From the NCBI GenBank assembly GCA_003563255.1, contig PWSL01000121.1, positions 1 through 6,006 on the forward strand: 6,006 nucleotides of DNA, read 5' to 3'. Below are positions 1 to 5,885 of this stretch, piece after piece. The notes beneath the pieces are model-generated. The model saw only the letters and a program-made list of their open reading frames with translations, had not been told where the DNA came from and ran no database searches. Both the position numbers and the translations under genes were made by a program. The stretch's first letter is position 1. Each line of letters starts with the position of its first letter. Source of the stretch: Desulfonatronospira sp. (GTDB lineage: Bacteria > Desulfobacterota > Desulfovibrionia > Desulfovibrionales > Desulfonatronovibrionaceae).

Positions 1-46
1 ATCAAGCATATCAAAACCCCCTTAACTTTCATGGGTTGTTTGTCAG

Positions 47-188
47 CACTACAGCGACACTTTGTGTATATCGCTTCGGCCACCGGGGACAGGCACCCGG
101 CACTTATTTTCCTAAGAAAGATTTCCGGATTATTATAATAAGTGCGGGGAGCCAGTCCCTTCCAGCTTCATAAAGTGTCGCTGTAGTG
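47..188. mobile_element. 142-bp MITE-like element with 17-bp terminal inverted repeats
   Basis: Perfect 17-bp inverted ends, CACTACAGCGACACTTT at 47-63 and its reverse complement at 172-188, bound a nested hairpin (85-160) with no coding capacity. I see no clear target-site duplication next to the ends. Near copies of the left end occur at 4241 and 5886, so this is a dispersed family. It lies about 100 bases beyond the aconitase stop. A non-autonomous element moved in trans is the simplest reading; a REP-type palindrome cluster is the alternative. Confidence 0.65.
85..160 (+). repeat. REP-like hairpin, copy 1
   Basis: The outer arms GGGGACAGGCAC (85-96) and GAGCCAGTCCC (149-159) pair at 9 of 11 positions, with A:A mismatches at 91/154 and 95/150. 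An inner perfect 9-bp stem pairs GCACTTATT (100-108) with AATAAGTGC (137-145). The loop is AT-rich. It could also stabilise the 3' end of the aconitase transcript. Confidence 0.75.
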
Positions 189-217
189 TTAATGGCTTAC
201 TCCTGAAACCCTGTCAC

Positions 218-244
218 AAAAAAAAAGAAAATTTGAACCACAAA
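218..244 (-). terminator. Weak candidate terminator of the acn operon
   Basis: Read on the minus strand, a short TTTG/CAAA stem with a five-base loop (244-232) runs straight into a T tract, TTTTCTTTTTTTTT (231-218). The T tract is convincing but a four-base AT-rich stem is poor, so termination may instead depend on Rho or on the larger hairpin at 160-85. Confidence 0.3.
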
Positions 245-290
245 GGCGCAATTGCAAGCTTTTCATAACTATTCCTGGAGACTTCCGAAA

Positions 291-2219
291 TCAGGCATCC
301 TCTTTTTTCTTCTCACGCACCAGGTTCAACAGGCCTCCATATTTGATAATCTCCAGATCAGCCCGGGTCAAATCGTTTCTGACAGAAATCTCACCCAGAC
401 CTTTTACTTCCAGAGCCGATTCCGCACCGGGGATCAGGTCGGCGGAATTAAACCTAATAAACATCCCCTGCTCCAGACGATGGTAGTCTCTGATGTCAGA
501 TAAAACAAGCGGCAGAATGCCGAAATTCACCAGGTTGGCCCGGTGAATGCGGGCAAAGGACTTGACCAGCACCACACGGATTCCCAGGTACCTGGGGGCC
601 AGGGCAGCGTGTTCCCGGCTGGAGCCCTGCCCGTAATTGTCGCCCCCCAGGATAAGCCCCTGCCCGGCCTGCTGCGCCCGGGAGACAAACTCCGGGTCCA
701 GGCGCGAAAATATATACCGGCTGATGGCGGGGATATTGGACCTGAAAGCCGTCACCTGTGCCCCGCCGGGCAGTATATGGTCGGTTGAAATATTGTCCCC
801 GCACTTGATTACAACCGGCAACTCCAGCTTGTCCGGCAGAGGCTCAAAATCCGGAAGCGGCACAATGTTTGGCCCTCGGTAGATCTCCCTGGCATCCACG
901 TCTTCGGGAAATATGAACTGCTCCCGGATGGAAGGAACCCTTGGGGGTAATTCCGGCCTTGGCATAGGCTCGCCCCATTTTTCAGGAGAGCTAAAGGCAC
1001 CTTCCAGGGCGATATGAGCAGCGGTTACAGGGCTTACCAGGTATACGCCTGCATCCTGGGTTCCGCTGCGGCCCTCAAAATTACGATTGAAGGTCCGGGC
1101 GCTGACTCCTCCGGACACAGGGGAGCCTCCCATACCTATGCAGGGGCCGCAGGCGCATTCCAGAATCCTGGCCCCGGAGTCAAGCAAGGATGTCAGCATT
1201 CCCTCCTCTGCCAGCATCTTGAGCACCTGCTTGGACCCCGGGGAGATGAGAAGATCAGTGTTCCTGGAAATCTTGCGTCCCTCCAGGATTCGGGCCGTAA
1301 TCTTGAGGTCGGCATAAGAAGAATTGGTGCATGACCCGATAGCCACCTGGTCCACACCAGTGCCTGCCAGATCCCTGACCGGTACCCCCAGGTCCGGCAT
1401 GTGCGGCCTGGCCGCCATGGGTTCAATCATGGAGAGATCAACGTACAGTTCTTCATCGTAAACAGCATCCTGATCCGGGCCGAGTTCGCGGAAATCACTG
1501 ATGCGCTGCATGCTGCTCAAGAAATTCCTGGTGATTTCGTCAGCCGGGAAAAGCGAAGTAGTGGCCCCCAGCTCAGCCCCCATATTGGCAATGGTGGCCC
1601 TCTCGGGTACTGACAGGTCTGCAACCCCGGGTCCGGTGTATTCCAGGACCTTGCCCGTGCCGCCCTTGACACTAAGCTTCATCAGAATGTGCAGAATAAT
1701 GTCTTTGGCCCCGGCATGACCTGCAAGACTGCCATCCAGATACACCTTTATCACCTCGGGCATATACAGACTATAAGGTTCTCCGGCCATGGACAGGGCC
1801 ACTGAAAGCCCCCCTGCACCCATGGCCAGGCTGCCCAGACCACCTGCCGTGGGAGTGTGGCTGTCTGAGCCAATAAGGGTTTTGCCGGGTGCGGCAAAAT
1901 TCTCCAGATGCAACTGGTGACAGATGCCGGTTCCCGGCGGGGAAAACACCATACCGTACCTGGCCGCCACGGTTCGCAGATAGCGGTGGTCATCTGCATT
2001 TCTAAAGCCCATCTGCAGAGTATTGTGATCCACGTAGCTCACAGAAAGCTCGGTCTTGACCCGGGGCAGGTCCATGGCCTCCCACTGCAGACAGGCCATG
2101 GTGCCTGTGGCATCCTGGGTCAGGGTCTGGTCGATTCTTATCTGAATTTCCTCTCCTGGCTTCATGCTTCCGGATACAAGATGTTCTTCAATGATTTTCC
2201 GGGTAAGATTCATACGCAC
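291..2219 (-). CDS. acn: Aconitate hydratase (single-chain, Aquifex-type aconitase)
   Basis: Interconverts citrate and isocitrate through cis-aconitate in the cytoplasm, feeding 2-oxoglutarate and glutamate synthesis. Numbered from the GTG start, the aconitase domain fills about residues 1-415, with GSDSHT at 117-122 and the three [4Fe-4S] cysteines C297 (in GSCTNS), C357 and C360 (in ACGPC). A linker leads to the swivel domain at about 465-615, with GDNISTDH from 474 and the active-site SSREH at 533-537. At about 642 residues it is much shorter than AcnA or AcnB and fits the short Aquifex-type family. Fusion of both domains in one chain argues against two-subunit isopropylmalate isomerase, though homoaconitase-type relatives share the motifs. 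The GTG start is chosen because GGAGG lies six bases upstream. ATG at 2240 has no ribosome site, and ATG at 2213 has a 12-base spacer. Last gene of a three-gene operon. Family very sure; exact start moderately sure. Confidence 0.93.
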   Translation of the reverse strand: MRMNLTRKIIEEHLVSGSMKPGEEIQIRIDQTLTQDATGTMACLQWEAMDLPRVKTELSVSYVDHNTLQMGFRNADDHRYLRTVAARYGMVFSPPGTGICHQLHLENFAAPGKTLIGSDSHTPTAGGLGSLAMGAGGLSVALSMAGEPYSLYMPEVIKVYLDGSLAGHAGAKDIILHILMKLSVKGGTGKVLEYTGPGVADLSVPERATIANMGAELGATTSLFPADEITRNFLSSMQRISDFRELGPDQDAVYDEELYVDLSMIEPMAARPHMPDLGVPVRDLAGTGVDQVAIGSCTNSSYADLKITARILEGRKISRNTDLLISPGSKQVLKMLAEEGMLTSLLDSGARILECACGPCIGMGGSPVSGGVSARTFNRNFEGRSGTQDAGVYLVSPVTAAHIALEGAFSSPEKWGEPMPRPELPPRVPSIREQFIFPEDVDAREIYRGPNIVPLPDFEPLPDKLELPVVIKCGDNISTDHILPGGAQVTAFRSNIPAISRYIFSRLDPEFVSRAQQAGQGLILGGDNYGQGSSREHAALAPRYLGIRVVLVKSFARIHRANLVNFGILPLVLSDIRDYHRLEQGMFIRFNSADLIPGAESALEVKGLGEISVRNDLTRADLEIIKYGGLLNLVREKKKEDA

Positions 2220-2225
2220 GTTTTT

Positions 2226-2230
2226 CCTCC
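2226..2230 (-). promoter_or_regulatory. Shine-Dalgarno site of acn overlapping the upstream stop codon
   Basis: On the minus strand GGAGG is followed by AAAAAC and then GTG at 2219. Its first G is also the last base of the TAG stop of the small upstream gene. This spacing decides the GTG start for aconitase and implies that translation of the two genes is coupled. Confidence 0.7.
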
Positions 2231-2493
2231 TAACATTCATAACCCAGGCGCAGGCGGTTGATTTTCCTGCGCCTGGTTTCAGCTTCCACCTCCAGGCGAA
2301 GATAGTCCATCTGCATGGTATGGATCTCCTCGCTGAAAAACACCCCTTTTGCAGGGTCTTCAGCAGCCATAAGCTGTTTTTTGCGCTGCAGGCACATCTC
2401 CTGCTGCTTTTTCATTTCCTGCATTTCCGTGTCCAGACGTTCAATCTCCCTGGATACGGATTCGTCTTCTGGATTTCTGGGATTGTTCATCAT
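2230..2493 (-). CDS. Small coiled-coil protein of unknown function
   Basis: I do not recognise a family. The 87-residue product is highly charged. Residues about 13-42 are rich in Glu, Gln, Lys, Arg and spaced Leu/Met/Ile, as in a coiled coil; a second basic helix (about 56-83, including RRRK) follows a short break containing DPAKG. It has no signal peptide or membrane segment, so it is probably cytoplasmic. Two adjacent ATG codons (2493 and 2490) follow AGGA; the second has the better spacing (five bases), so the product may be 86 residues. The start lies inside the 3' end of the AroA-like gene, giving about 50 bases of out-of-frame overlap. Its stop overlaps the aconitase ribosome site. The tight packing supports it being a real operon member. 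Function cannot be inferred beyond a possible adaptor role. Confidence 0.75.
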   Translation of the reverse strand: MMNNPRNPEDESVSREIERLDTEMQEMKKQQEMCLQRKKQLMAAEDPAKGVFFSEEIHTMQMDYLRLEVEAETRRRKINRLRLGYEC

Positions 2494-4036
2494 TGTCCTG
2501 CATCTTTTTAGGTGATAAGTTGGTAAATAATTTCCAGAACCCCTGCCAGAGAGATGACAGGTTCCCGGGATTGGACAGGCAGACCCCTGGAAATTTGAAG
2601 GAAAGCAGGCAGTAGCTCAGGGTCCATACGGGATCCGGGCTGGTCCATACCGGGCTCTTTTCCGGTGCCTCTTTCCGGTTTAAAATGCTCAGTCCATCTT
2701 TATCCAGGCTGTAATTATACCCCAACAGGTTCAGCAGATCCACCGCAGTATCCAGGTGAATGCTTGCCGGGGGCAGTAGCAGTTTTACCGGGACCGGGTC
2801 TTCCCTGATAAGGGCCAAAGAAAAAACCAGGGGGGTGATCTCGGGGCAGTCAGTCAAATCAAAGACCGGTTTTGGGCCTGGTTGCTTATCTACGGCAACA
2901 ATACGGTTGATATCCAGTTCTATACCCAGTCCGCTGGCCTCAAGCAGGTGCAGGATCTTTTCTCCCTTTCTGCAGTTTTTCGGCCAGGCTCCATTTACGC
3001 AAACCCTGCCCTTTCCGGCCTTGGCCATGGCCAGCAGAAAACCCGTGAGCAGGGGATCCACGGGTAGATCGTAGATGTCTTCCAGGCAGGGGCTTCCGGG
3101 ATAAACTGTCAAATCCTGATTCCTGCGGGTCTCGGCCTTTAACCCGCACCTGGACATGACCCTTAAACAGGACTCAACAGCCGGCTGGGCATCCTGAGAA
3201 TAACTGATGCTCAAAGCAGCGGGATAGGTGGTTGCCGCCAGCGCCAGGGCCTTGACAAACTCCGGGTCCACATCCATGGGAAGCACAATTATTTCCGGGA
3301 TATCACCCCCGGCCTCCAGCTTGGCAGGCAGACTGTAGCTCTGGGGCTCAATGGAGCTCAGACGAGCTCCCAGAGAAGGAAGCAGGTTCTGCAGGGAGCG
3401 CAGGTTCATGGTCTTTAGCACGGCAGAACCTGAAAACTTGACCCTGCAGGGATGACCAAGGCCAAGACAGAGGAAGAAATAAAAATTGAAAGCACTGTGC
3501 TCAACGAAAAAGCTGCGCCTGTCCAGGTTCACAGAGGTCATCCCCTGCCCCACAAGGGTGCTGGATCTCCACGAAAGCCCTGCCCCGCATTCATTGGCCA
3601 TTTTTACCAGTTCCAGCAGGCCATCGTTGACATTGATCCCTTCCAGCAGGGACTGCCTGGGGCATATTGCAGCCATGGACGCCAGTCCGCGAACGAGATC
3701 CTGATCCAGGGGTCCCAGGAATTCTTCGTCCAGGGGCCTTCTGGAGGGATACAGGCAGAAAGGTTTATCTACAAGAGGCTGTTCAGCCTCAAAATATCCC
3801 ATACTGTTCAACAGGGTAAAGGCCTGGCGTACCAGGCTGGGATTCACCCACTGCAACTCTTTCTTCCAGATCTGCCAAAGCTTCTTTTCAAGCTCAGGAT
3901 CTGCAAAACTTTTGTTTTTGTTCTGCCTGTCTCTGGATATGCCCCCTATCAGCCTGCTGCGCCTGGCAATGAGAGCGGCAAGCTTTCTGTCCAAAGACTG
4001 TAGTTCCTGGCTGGGTCCCAACGGCTTGTGTTTCAT
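2441..4036 (-). CDS. Chorismate mutase-like / EPSP synthase-like fusion, probably catalytically inactive
   Basis: A 531-residue two-part protein. Residues about 8-85 resemble an AroQ-type chorismate mutase helix bundle (LQSLDRKLAALIARRSRL, then a charged second helix). By hand alignment R26 matches the catalytic R28 of the E. coli enzyme and R37 replaces K39. Residues about 90-505 follow the EPSP synthase (AroA) fold: a repeat-type segment at 111-150, a stretch like the second substrate loop at 180-225, DLTDCPEITPL at 393-403, and a C-terminus (DPVWTL...FPGVCLSNPG...GFWKLF) matching the usual DHRMAM...PG...DP...FW ending. The usual catalytic motifs appear replaced: no SKS near the N-terminus, no NAGTAMR, no K-E-(S/T)-D-R, DHR changed to DPV, and the catalytic Asp changed to E399. 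I infer a pseudoenzyme, perhaps a regulator or ligand sensor. It is commonly liable to be labelled aroA; I leave the symbol empty for that reason. ATG at 4036 has AGG seven bases upstream. First gene of the operon. Confidence 0.8.
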   Translation of the reverse strand: MKHKPLGPSQELQSLDRKLAALIARRSRLIGGISRDRQNKNKSFADPELEKKLWQIWKKELQWVNPSLVRQAFTLLNSMGYFEAEQPLVDKPFCLYPSRRPLDEEFLGPLDQDLVRGLASMAAICPRQSLLEGINVNDGLLELVKMANECGAGLSWRSSTLVGQGMTSVNLDRRSFFVEHSAFNFYFFLCLGLGHPCRVKFSGSAVLKTMNLRSLQNLLPSLGARLSSIEPQSYSLPAKLEAGGDIPEIIVLPMDVDPEFVKALALAATTYPAALSISYSQDAQPAVESCLRVMSRCGLKAETRRNQDLTVYPGSPCLEDIYDLPVDPLLTGFLLAMAKAGKGRVCVNGAWPKNCRKGEKILHLLEASGLGIELDINRIVAVDKQPGPKPVFDLTDCPEITPLVFSLALIREDPVPVKLLLPPASIHLDTAVDLLNLLGYNYSLDKDGLSILNRKEAPEKSPVWTSPDPVWTLSYCLLSFKFPGVCLSNPGNLSSLWQGFWKLFTNLSPKKMQDNDEQSQKSRRRIRIQGD

Positions 4037-4240
4037 GTCTGTACCTGCTTCCTGGAGATAACAACGTCTGAGATGCAGGTCTGTTTAATACTAATCAAAC
4101 ACTAAAGCAATAGTGGAATCCCGGGTAAAAACCTCTGCATAATGTACCTGTTCAGCACTTTGCATGCCGCATGGCTTCCTTAAATGCGTTGAACTGATAC
4201 TGCATAATGATCCTTGACCCGGAGGCAGGGTTTGCATTAC
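4037..4240. other. Intergenic region upstream of the minus-strand operon
   Basis: No gene or RNA structure was recognised. It must hold the operon promoter unless the repeat supplies it. A minus-strand TTGCTT (4111-4106) and TATTAA (4091-4086) are possible -35/-10 boxes, but the 14-base spacer is too short to be convincing. An imperfect 18-base dyad at 4083-4100 (GTTTAATACTAATCAAAC) overlaps the possible -10 box. Confidence 0.4.
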
Positions 4241-4258
4241 CACTACAGCGAAACTTTA
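4241..4258 (+). repeat. Terminal-repeat copy CACTACAGCGAAACTTTA
   Basis: Matches the left end of the 47-188 element with one internal change (AAA for ACA) and matches 5886-5901 exactly over 16 bases; with the preceding TAC the identity is 19 bases. It borders the 133-bp tandem array. No inverted partner is visible between 4527 and 4657, so the right end is missing or decayed. Confidence 0.7.
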
Positions 4259-4261
4259 TTT

Positions 4262-4394
4262 GAACTCGAAGGGGACTGGCTCTTTTGCCGCCGAGAGCCC
4301 AGCCATTTTACGGTTTGAGTTCGGCAAAAGTGCCTGTCCCCGGTGGCCGAGGCAGTAAGGAAACAGGGGACAGGCACTTTGGTACCCACTTGAG
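4262..4394 (-). repeat. 133-bp tandem repeat, unit 1 (REP-like hairpins)
   Basis: Three arms occur in order: GGGGACTGGCTCTTTTGCCG (4271-4290), CGGCAAAAGTGCCTGTCCCC (4322-4341) and GGGGACAGGCACTTT (4366-4380). The first two pair at 18 of 20 positions with T:T mismatches at 4277/4335 and 4281/4331; the second and third pair perfectly over 15. The two hairpins therefore compete for the middle arm. Read on the minus strand it has the same arm order and mismatches as the hairpins at 85 and 5928, hence the strand call. Confidence 0.85.
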
Positions 4395-4527
4395 GAACTC
4401 GAAGGGGACTGGCTCTTTTGCCGCCGAGAGCCCGGCCATTTTACGGTTTGAGTTCGGCAAAAGTGCCTGTCCCCGGTGGCCGAGGCAGTAAGGAAACAGG
4501 GGACAGGCACTTTGGGATCCACTTGAG
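4395..4527 (-). repeat. 133-bp tandem repeat, unit 2
   Basis: Identical to the preceding unit at 130 of 133 positions; differences are A4301/G4434, T4383/G4516 and C4385/T4518. Arms lie at 4404-4423, 4455-4474 and 4499-4513. None of the three differences falls in a hairpin arm. The near identity indicates recent duplication or gene conversion. Confidence 0.85.
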
Positions 4528-4560
4528 CATCATTTTGTGCTTAAAATGACTCATGTTCCA

Positions 4561-4590
4561 GGACAGGCGGGTCCCTGAAGAGCCAGTCAC
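4561..4590 (+). repeat. Possible decayed REP-like remnant
   Basis: GGACAGGCG at 4561-4569 and GAGCCAGTCAC at 4580-4590 recall the two arms of the family in the forward order, but the inner stem is missing and the arms are shortened. It lies in the upstream region of the gene at 4658, just beyond the tandem array. Two short matches could be chance. Confidence 0.35.
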
Positions 4591-4643
4591 CGTGCTACAT
4601 GCAAAGAGCTGAACAGATATGCATTGCCGGAGAATAATCTTTC

Positions 4644-4651
4644 AAAGGGAG
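4644..4651 (+). promoter_or_regulatory. Ribosome binding site fixing a GTG start
   Basis: AAAGGGAG followed by six bases and GTG at 4658. The same octamer with the same six-base spacer precedes pal, which supports choosing GTG here rather than a later ATG. Confidence 0.7.
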
Positions 4652-4657
4652 TAGACT

Positions 4658-5194
4658 GTGAAATTACTTGAAGCACGGCAGATAGAACCTCAGGTATCCT
4701 TTGATCTGCCTACCTACATGGCTCTGGCCCAGACCGGAGACCTGGAGGGGGCTGAAGTGGCGGAAATACTGCAGCACTGGGAAAAATGGAACTCGGCCCT
4801 GAAAATCTATATCCTTGGCAAAAAAAAAGGGTATCTGACCCTCTTCATGGACAGGGCCGTAGAGAATACCATCGACGAAATCTGGCCGGAATCCCCCTCA
4901 AAAGGGTTTAAGCTCCAGGCCCTGGCTCAGACCATGATAACATCCGCATTACAGGATCTGATACCAAGCATAGGCCGGGATCAATGCGCACCTGTACCCA
5001 GGCCCAACAAAATCTTGAAAAGGTCTCTGGCCCGCATAGGCCTGGAACTCTCCAACCAGGGGACCCTCAACTACAAATACTCCACTCTGACATTTTATCC
5101 TTACAAAAACGGGTGCGAGGTCTGCTACCTGTCCACCACCTGTCCCAAGCTCAACCTGCCGCGCATGGAGGGACTCTTTAATCCCCCTGAATGA
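4658..5194 (+). CDS. Conserved-looking protein of unknown function with C-terminal Cys cluster
   Basis: I do not recognise this 178-residue protein. It starts at GTG, with AAAGGGAG six bases upstream. It has no signal peptide or membrane helix, so it is probably cytoplasmic. Residues about 1-110 look largely helical. The C-terminal part (about 130-165) looks like beta strands (LNYKYSTLTFYPY) leading into C153-x2-C156-x5-C162, with another Cys at 110. The spacing could hold a metal ion or disulfides, but only three Cys sit close together and no known zinc or iron-sulfur motif fits exactly. A run of nine A (4820-4828) encodes three Lys at 55-57. The gene stands alone, divergent from the aconitase operon and convergent with pal. 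A good ribosome site and coherent protein-like composition support a real gene; function unknown. Confidence 0.8.
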   Translation: MKLLEARQIEPQVSFDLPTYMALAQTGDLEGAEVAEILQHWEKWNSALKIYILGKKKGYLTLFMDRAVENTIDEIWPESPSKGFKLQALAQTMITSALQDLIPSIGRDQCAPVPRPNKILKRSLARIGLELSNQGTLNYKYSTLTFYPYKNGCEVCYLSTTCPKLNLPRMEGLFNPPE

Positions 5195-5255
5195 GCAACA
5201 GCATTTTCCTGAAGATTTCCCGGGGAAAAGGCTGGAACAAGGCTCTGATGCAGAC
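5195..5255. other. Gap between convergent genes
   Basis: Sixty-one bases separate the two stop codons. TTTTCC (5204-5209) and GGAAAA (5224-5229) could form a six-base stem usable from either side, but no T tract follows on either strand, so I do not call a terminator. Confidence 0.3.
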
Positions 5256-5846
5256 TTAATCCAGGACCTTGAACACTGCCCTGCGGTTTTGAGCCCAGGC
5301 TGATTCGTTGGACTCGTCCACCAGCGGCCTTTCCTGACCGTAGCTGATGATCTGCAGACGGTTCGAGGAAACCCCCAGCAGCACCAGGAATTCGTAGGCA
5401 GCCCTGGCCCTTCTTTCCCCCAGAGCCAGGTTGTATTCCGCCGTACCCCTTTCATCGGTGTGTCCCTCTACAACCAGACGCAACTCTTCAAACCTCTTCA
5501 TGTACTCCGAAATCTTCTGCAGGGTAGAGCGGGCATCCCCGGTCAATTCGTAGGAATCAAAGGCAAAATGAATACGATTGGCGGCGATTTCATCCACTGC
5601 CTCTTGGAGTCTGACCTCTGCATCCTTTTCCCGCTGCATGCGCTCTTCCTGGAGCCTGCGCTCCTCCAGTGCCTGCCTGCGCATCTCTTCTTTGATGCGC
5701 TCTTCTTCAAGCCTGGCCCTTTCCTCTTCGGTGAGCTCTTTTGCAGGATCCGTAGGGGTTTCCACAGGCCTTTTGCCGCAGCCGAAACCTGCAAACAAGA
5801 AAAGAGCCAGGATCAGGGCCAGCAACACAACACTTCTGTTTTTCAT
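5256..5846 (-). CDS. pal: Peptidoglycan-associated lipoprotein Pal (OmpA-family)
   Basis: Outer-membrane lipoprotein that binds peptidoglycan and works with TolB to keep the envelope attached during division. The 196-residue product has a lipoprotein signal (basic MKNR, hydrophobic core 6-19) with C23 as the likely lipidated residue. The residues before it are G-F-G, whereas a usual lipobox has Leu/Val/Ile at -3. Residues about 36-86 form a long Glu/Arg-rich helix, probably coiled coil. The OmpA peptidoglycan-binding domain spans about 91-194, with the IHFAFDSYEL start, GHTDERG at 128-134, and NRRA at 187-190 near the end. It is a little longer than E. coli Pal (173), consistent with the charged helix. 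ATG at 5846 has AAAGGGAG six bases upstream. tolB, the usual upstream neighbour, is not adjacent: repeat DNA fills the next 120 bases. Alternative: another OmpA-type lipoprotein, less likely. Confidence 0.92.
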   Translation of the reverse strand: MKNRSVVLLALILALFLFAGFGCGKRPVETPTDPAKELTEEERARLEEERIKEEMRRQALEERRLQEERMQREKDAEVRLQEAVDEIAANRIHFAFDSYELTGDARSTLQKISEYMKRFEELRLVVEGHTDERGTAEYNLALGERRARAAYEFLVLLGVSSNRLQIISYGQERPLVDESNESAWAQNRRAVFKVLD

Positions 5847-5852
5847 AGACTT

Positions 5853-5860
5853 CTCCCTTT
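5853..5860 (-). promoter_or_regulatory. Ribosome binding site of pal
   Basis: Minus-strand AAAGGGAG lies six bases before the ATG at 5846, identical in sequence and spacing to the site before the gene at 4658. The terminal repeat begins 40 bases upstream of the start codon, so little room is left for a promoter outside the repeat. Confidence 0.65.
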
Positions 5861-5885
5861 GTATGAATTAAATAGTTACCACTAC

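Noticed and set aside
1908..2261. 117-codon plus-strand open frame over the aconitase 5' end
   Set aside because: Antisense to well-conserved aconitase sequence; a codon-bias shadow.
3452..4003. 183-codon plus-strand open frame
   Set aside because: Lies antisense within the chorismate mutase/AroA-like gene, whose product shows clear family similarity; the antisense product has no recognisable features.
4256..4522. Open frames on both strands across the tandem repeats
   Set aside because: The 133-base period shifts the frame between units, so the peptide is read differently in each copy; no ribosome site and the sequence is palindromic repeat.
4241..4527. CRISPR array
   Set aside because: Only two 133-bp tandem copies with no unique spacers between short repeats.
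5204..5229. Bidirectional terminator between convergent genes
   Set aside because: The stem is only six AT-rich pairs with a 14-base loop, and no T tract follows on either strand.
4949..5455. 168-codon minus-strand open frame
   Set aside because: Runs across the ends of two convergent genes, antisense to one and out of frame with pal; both real genes have far better support.
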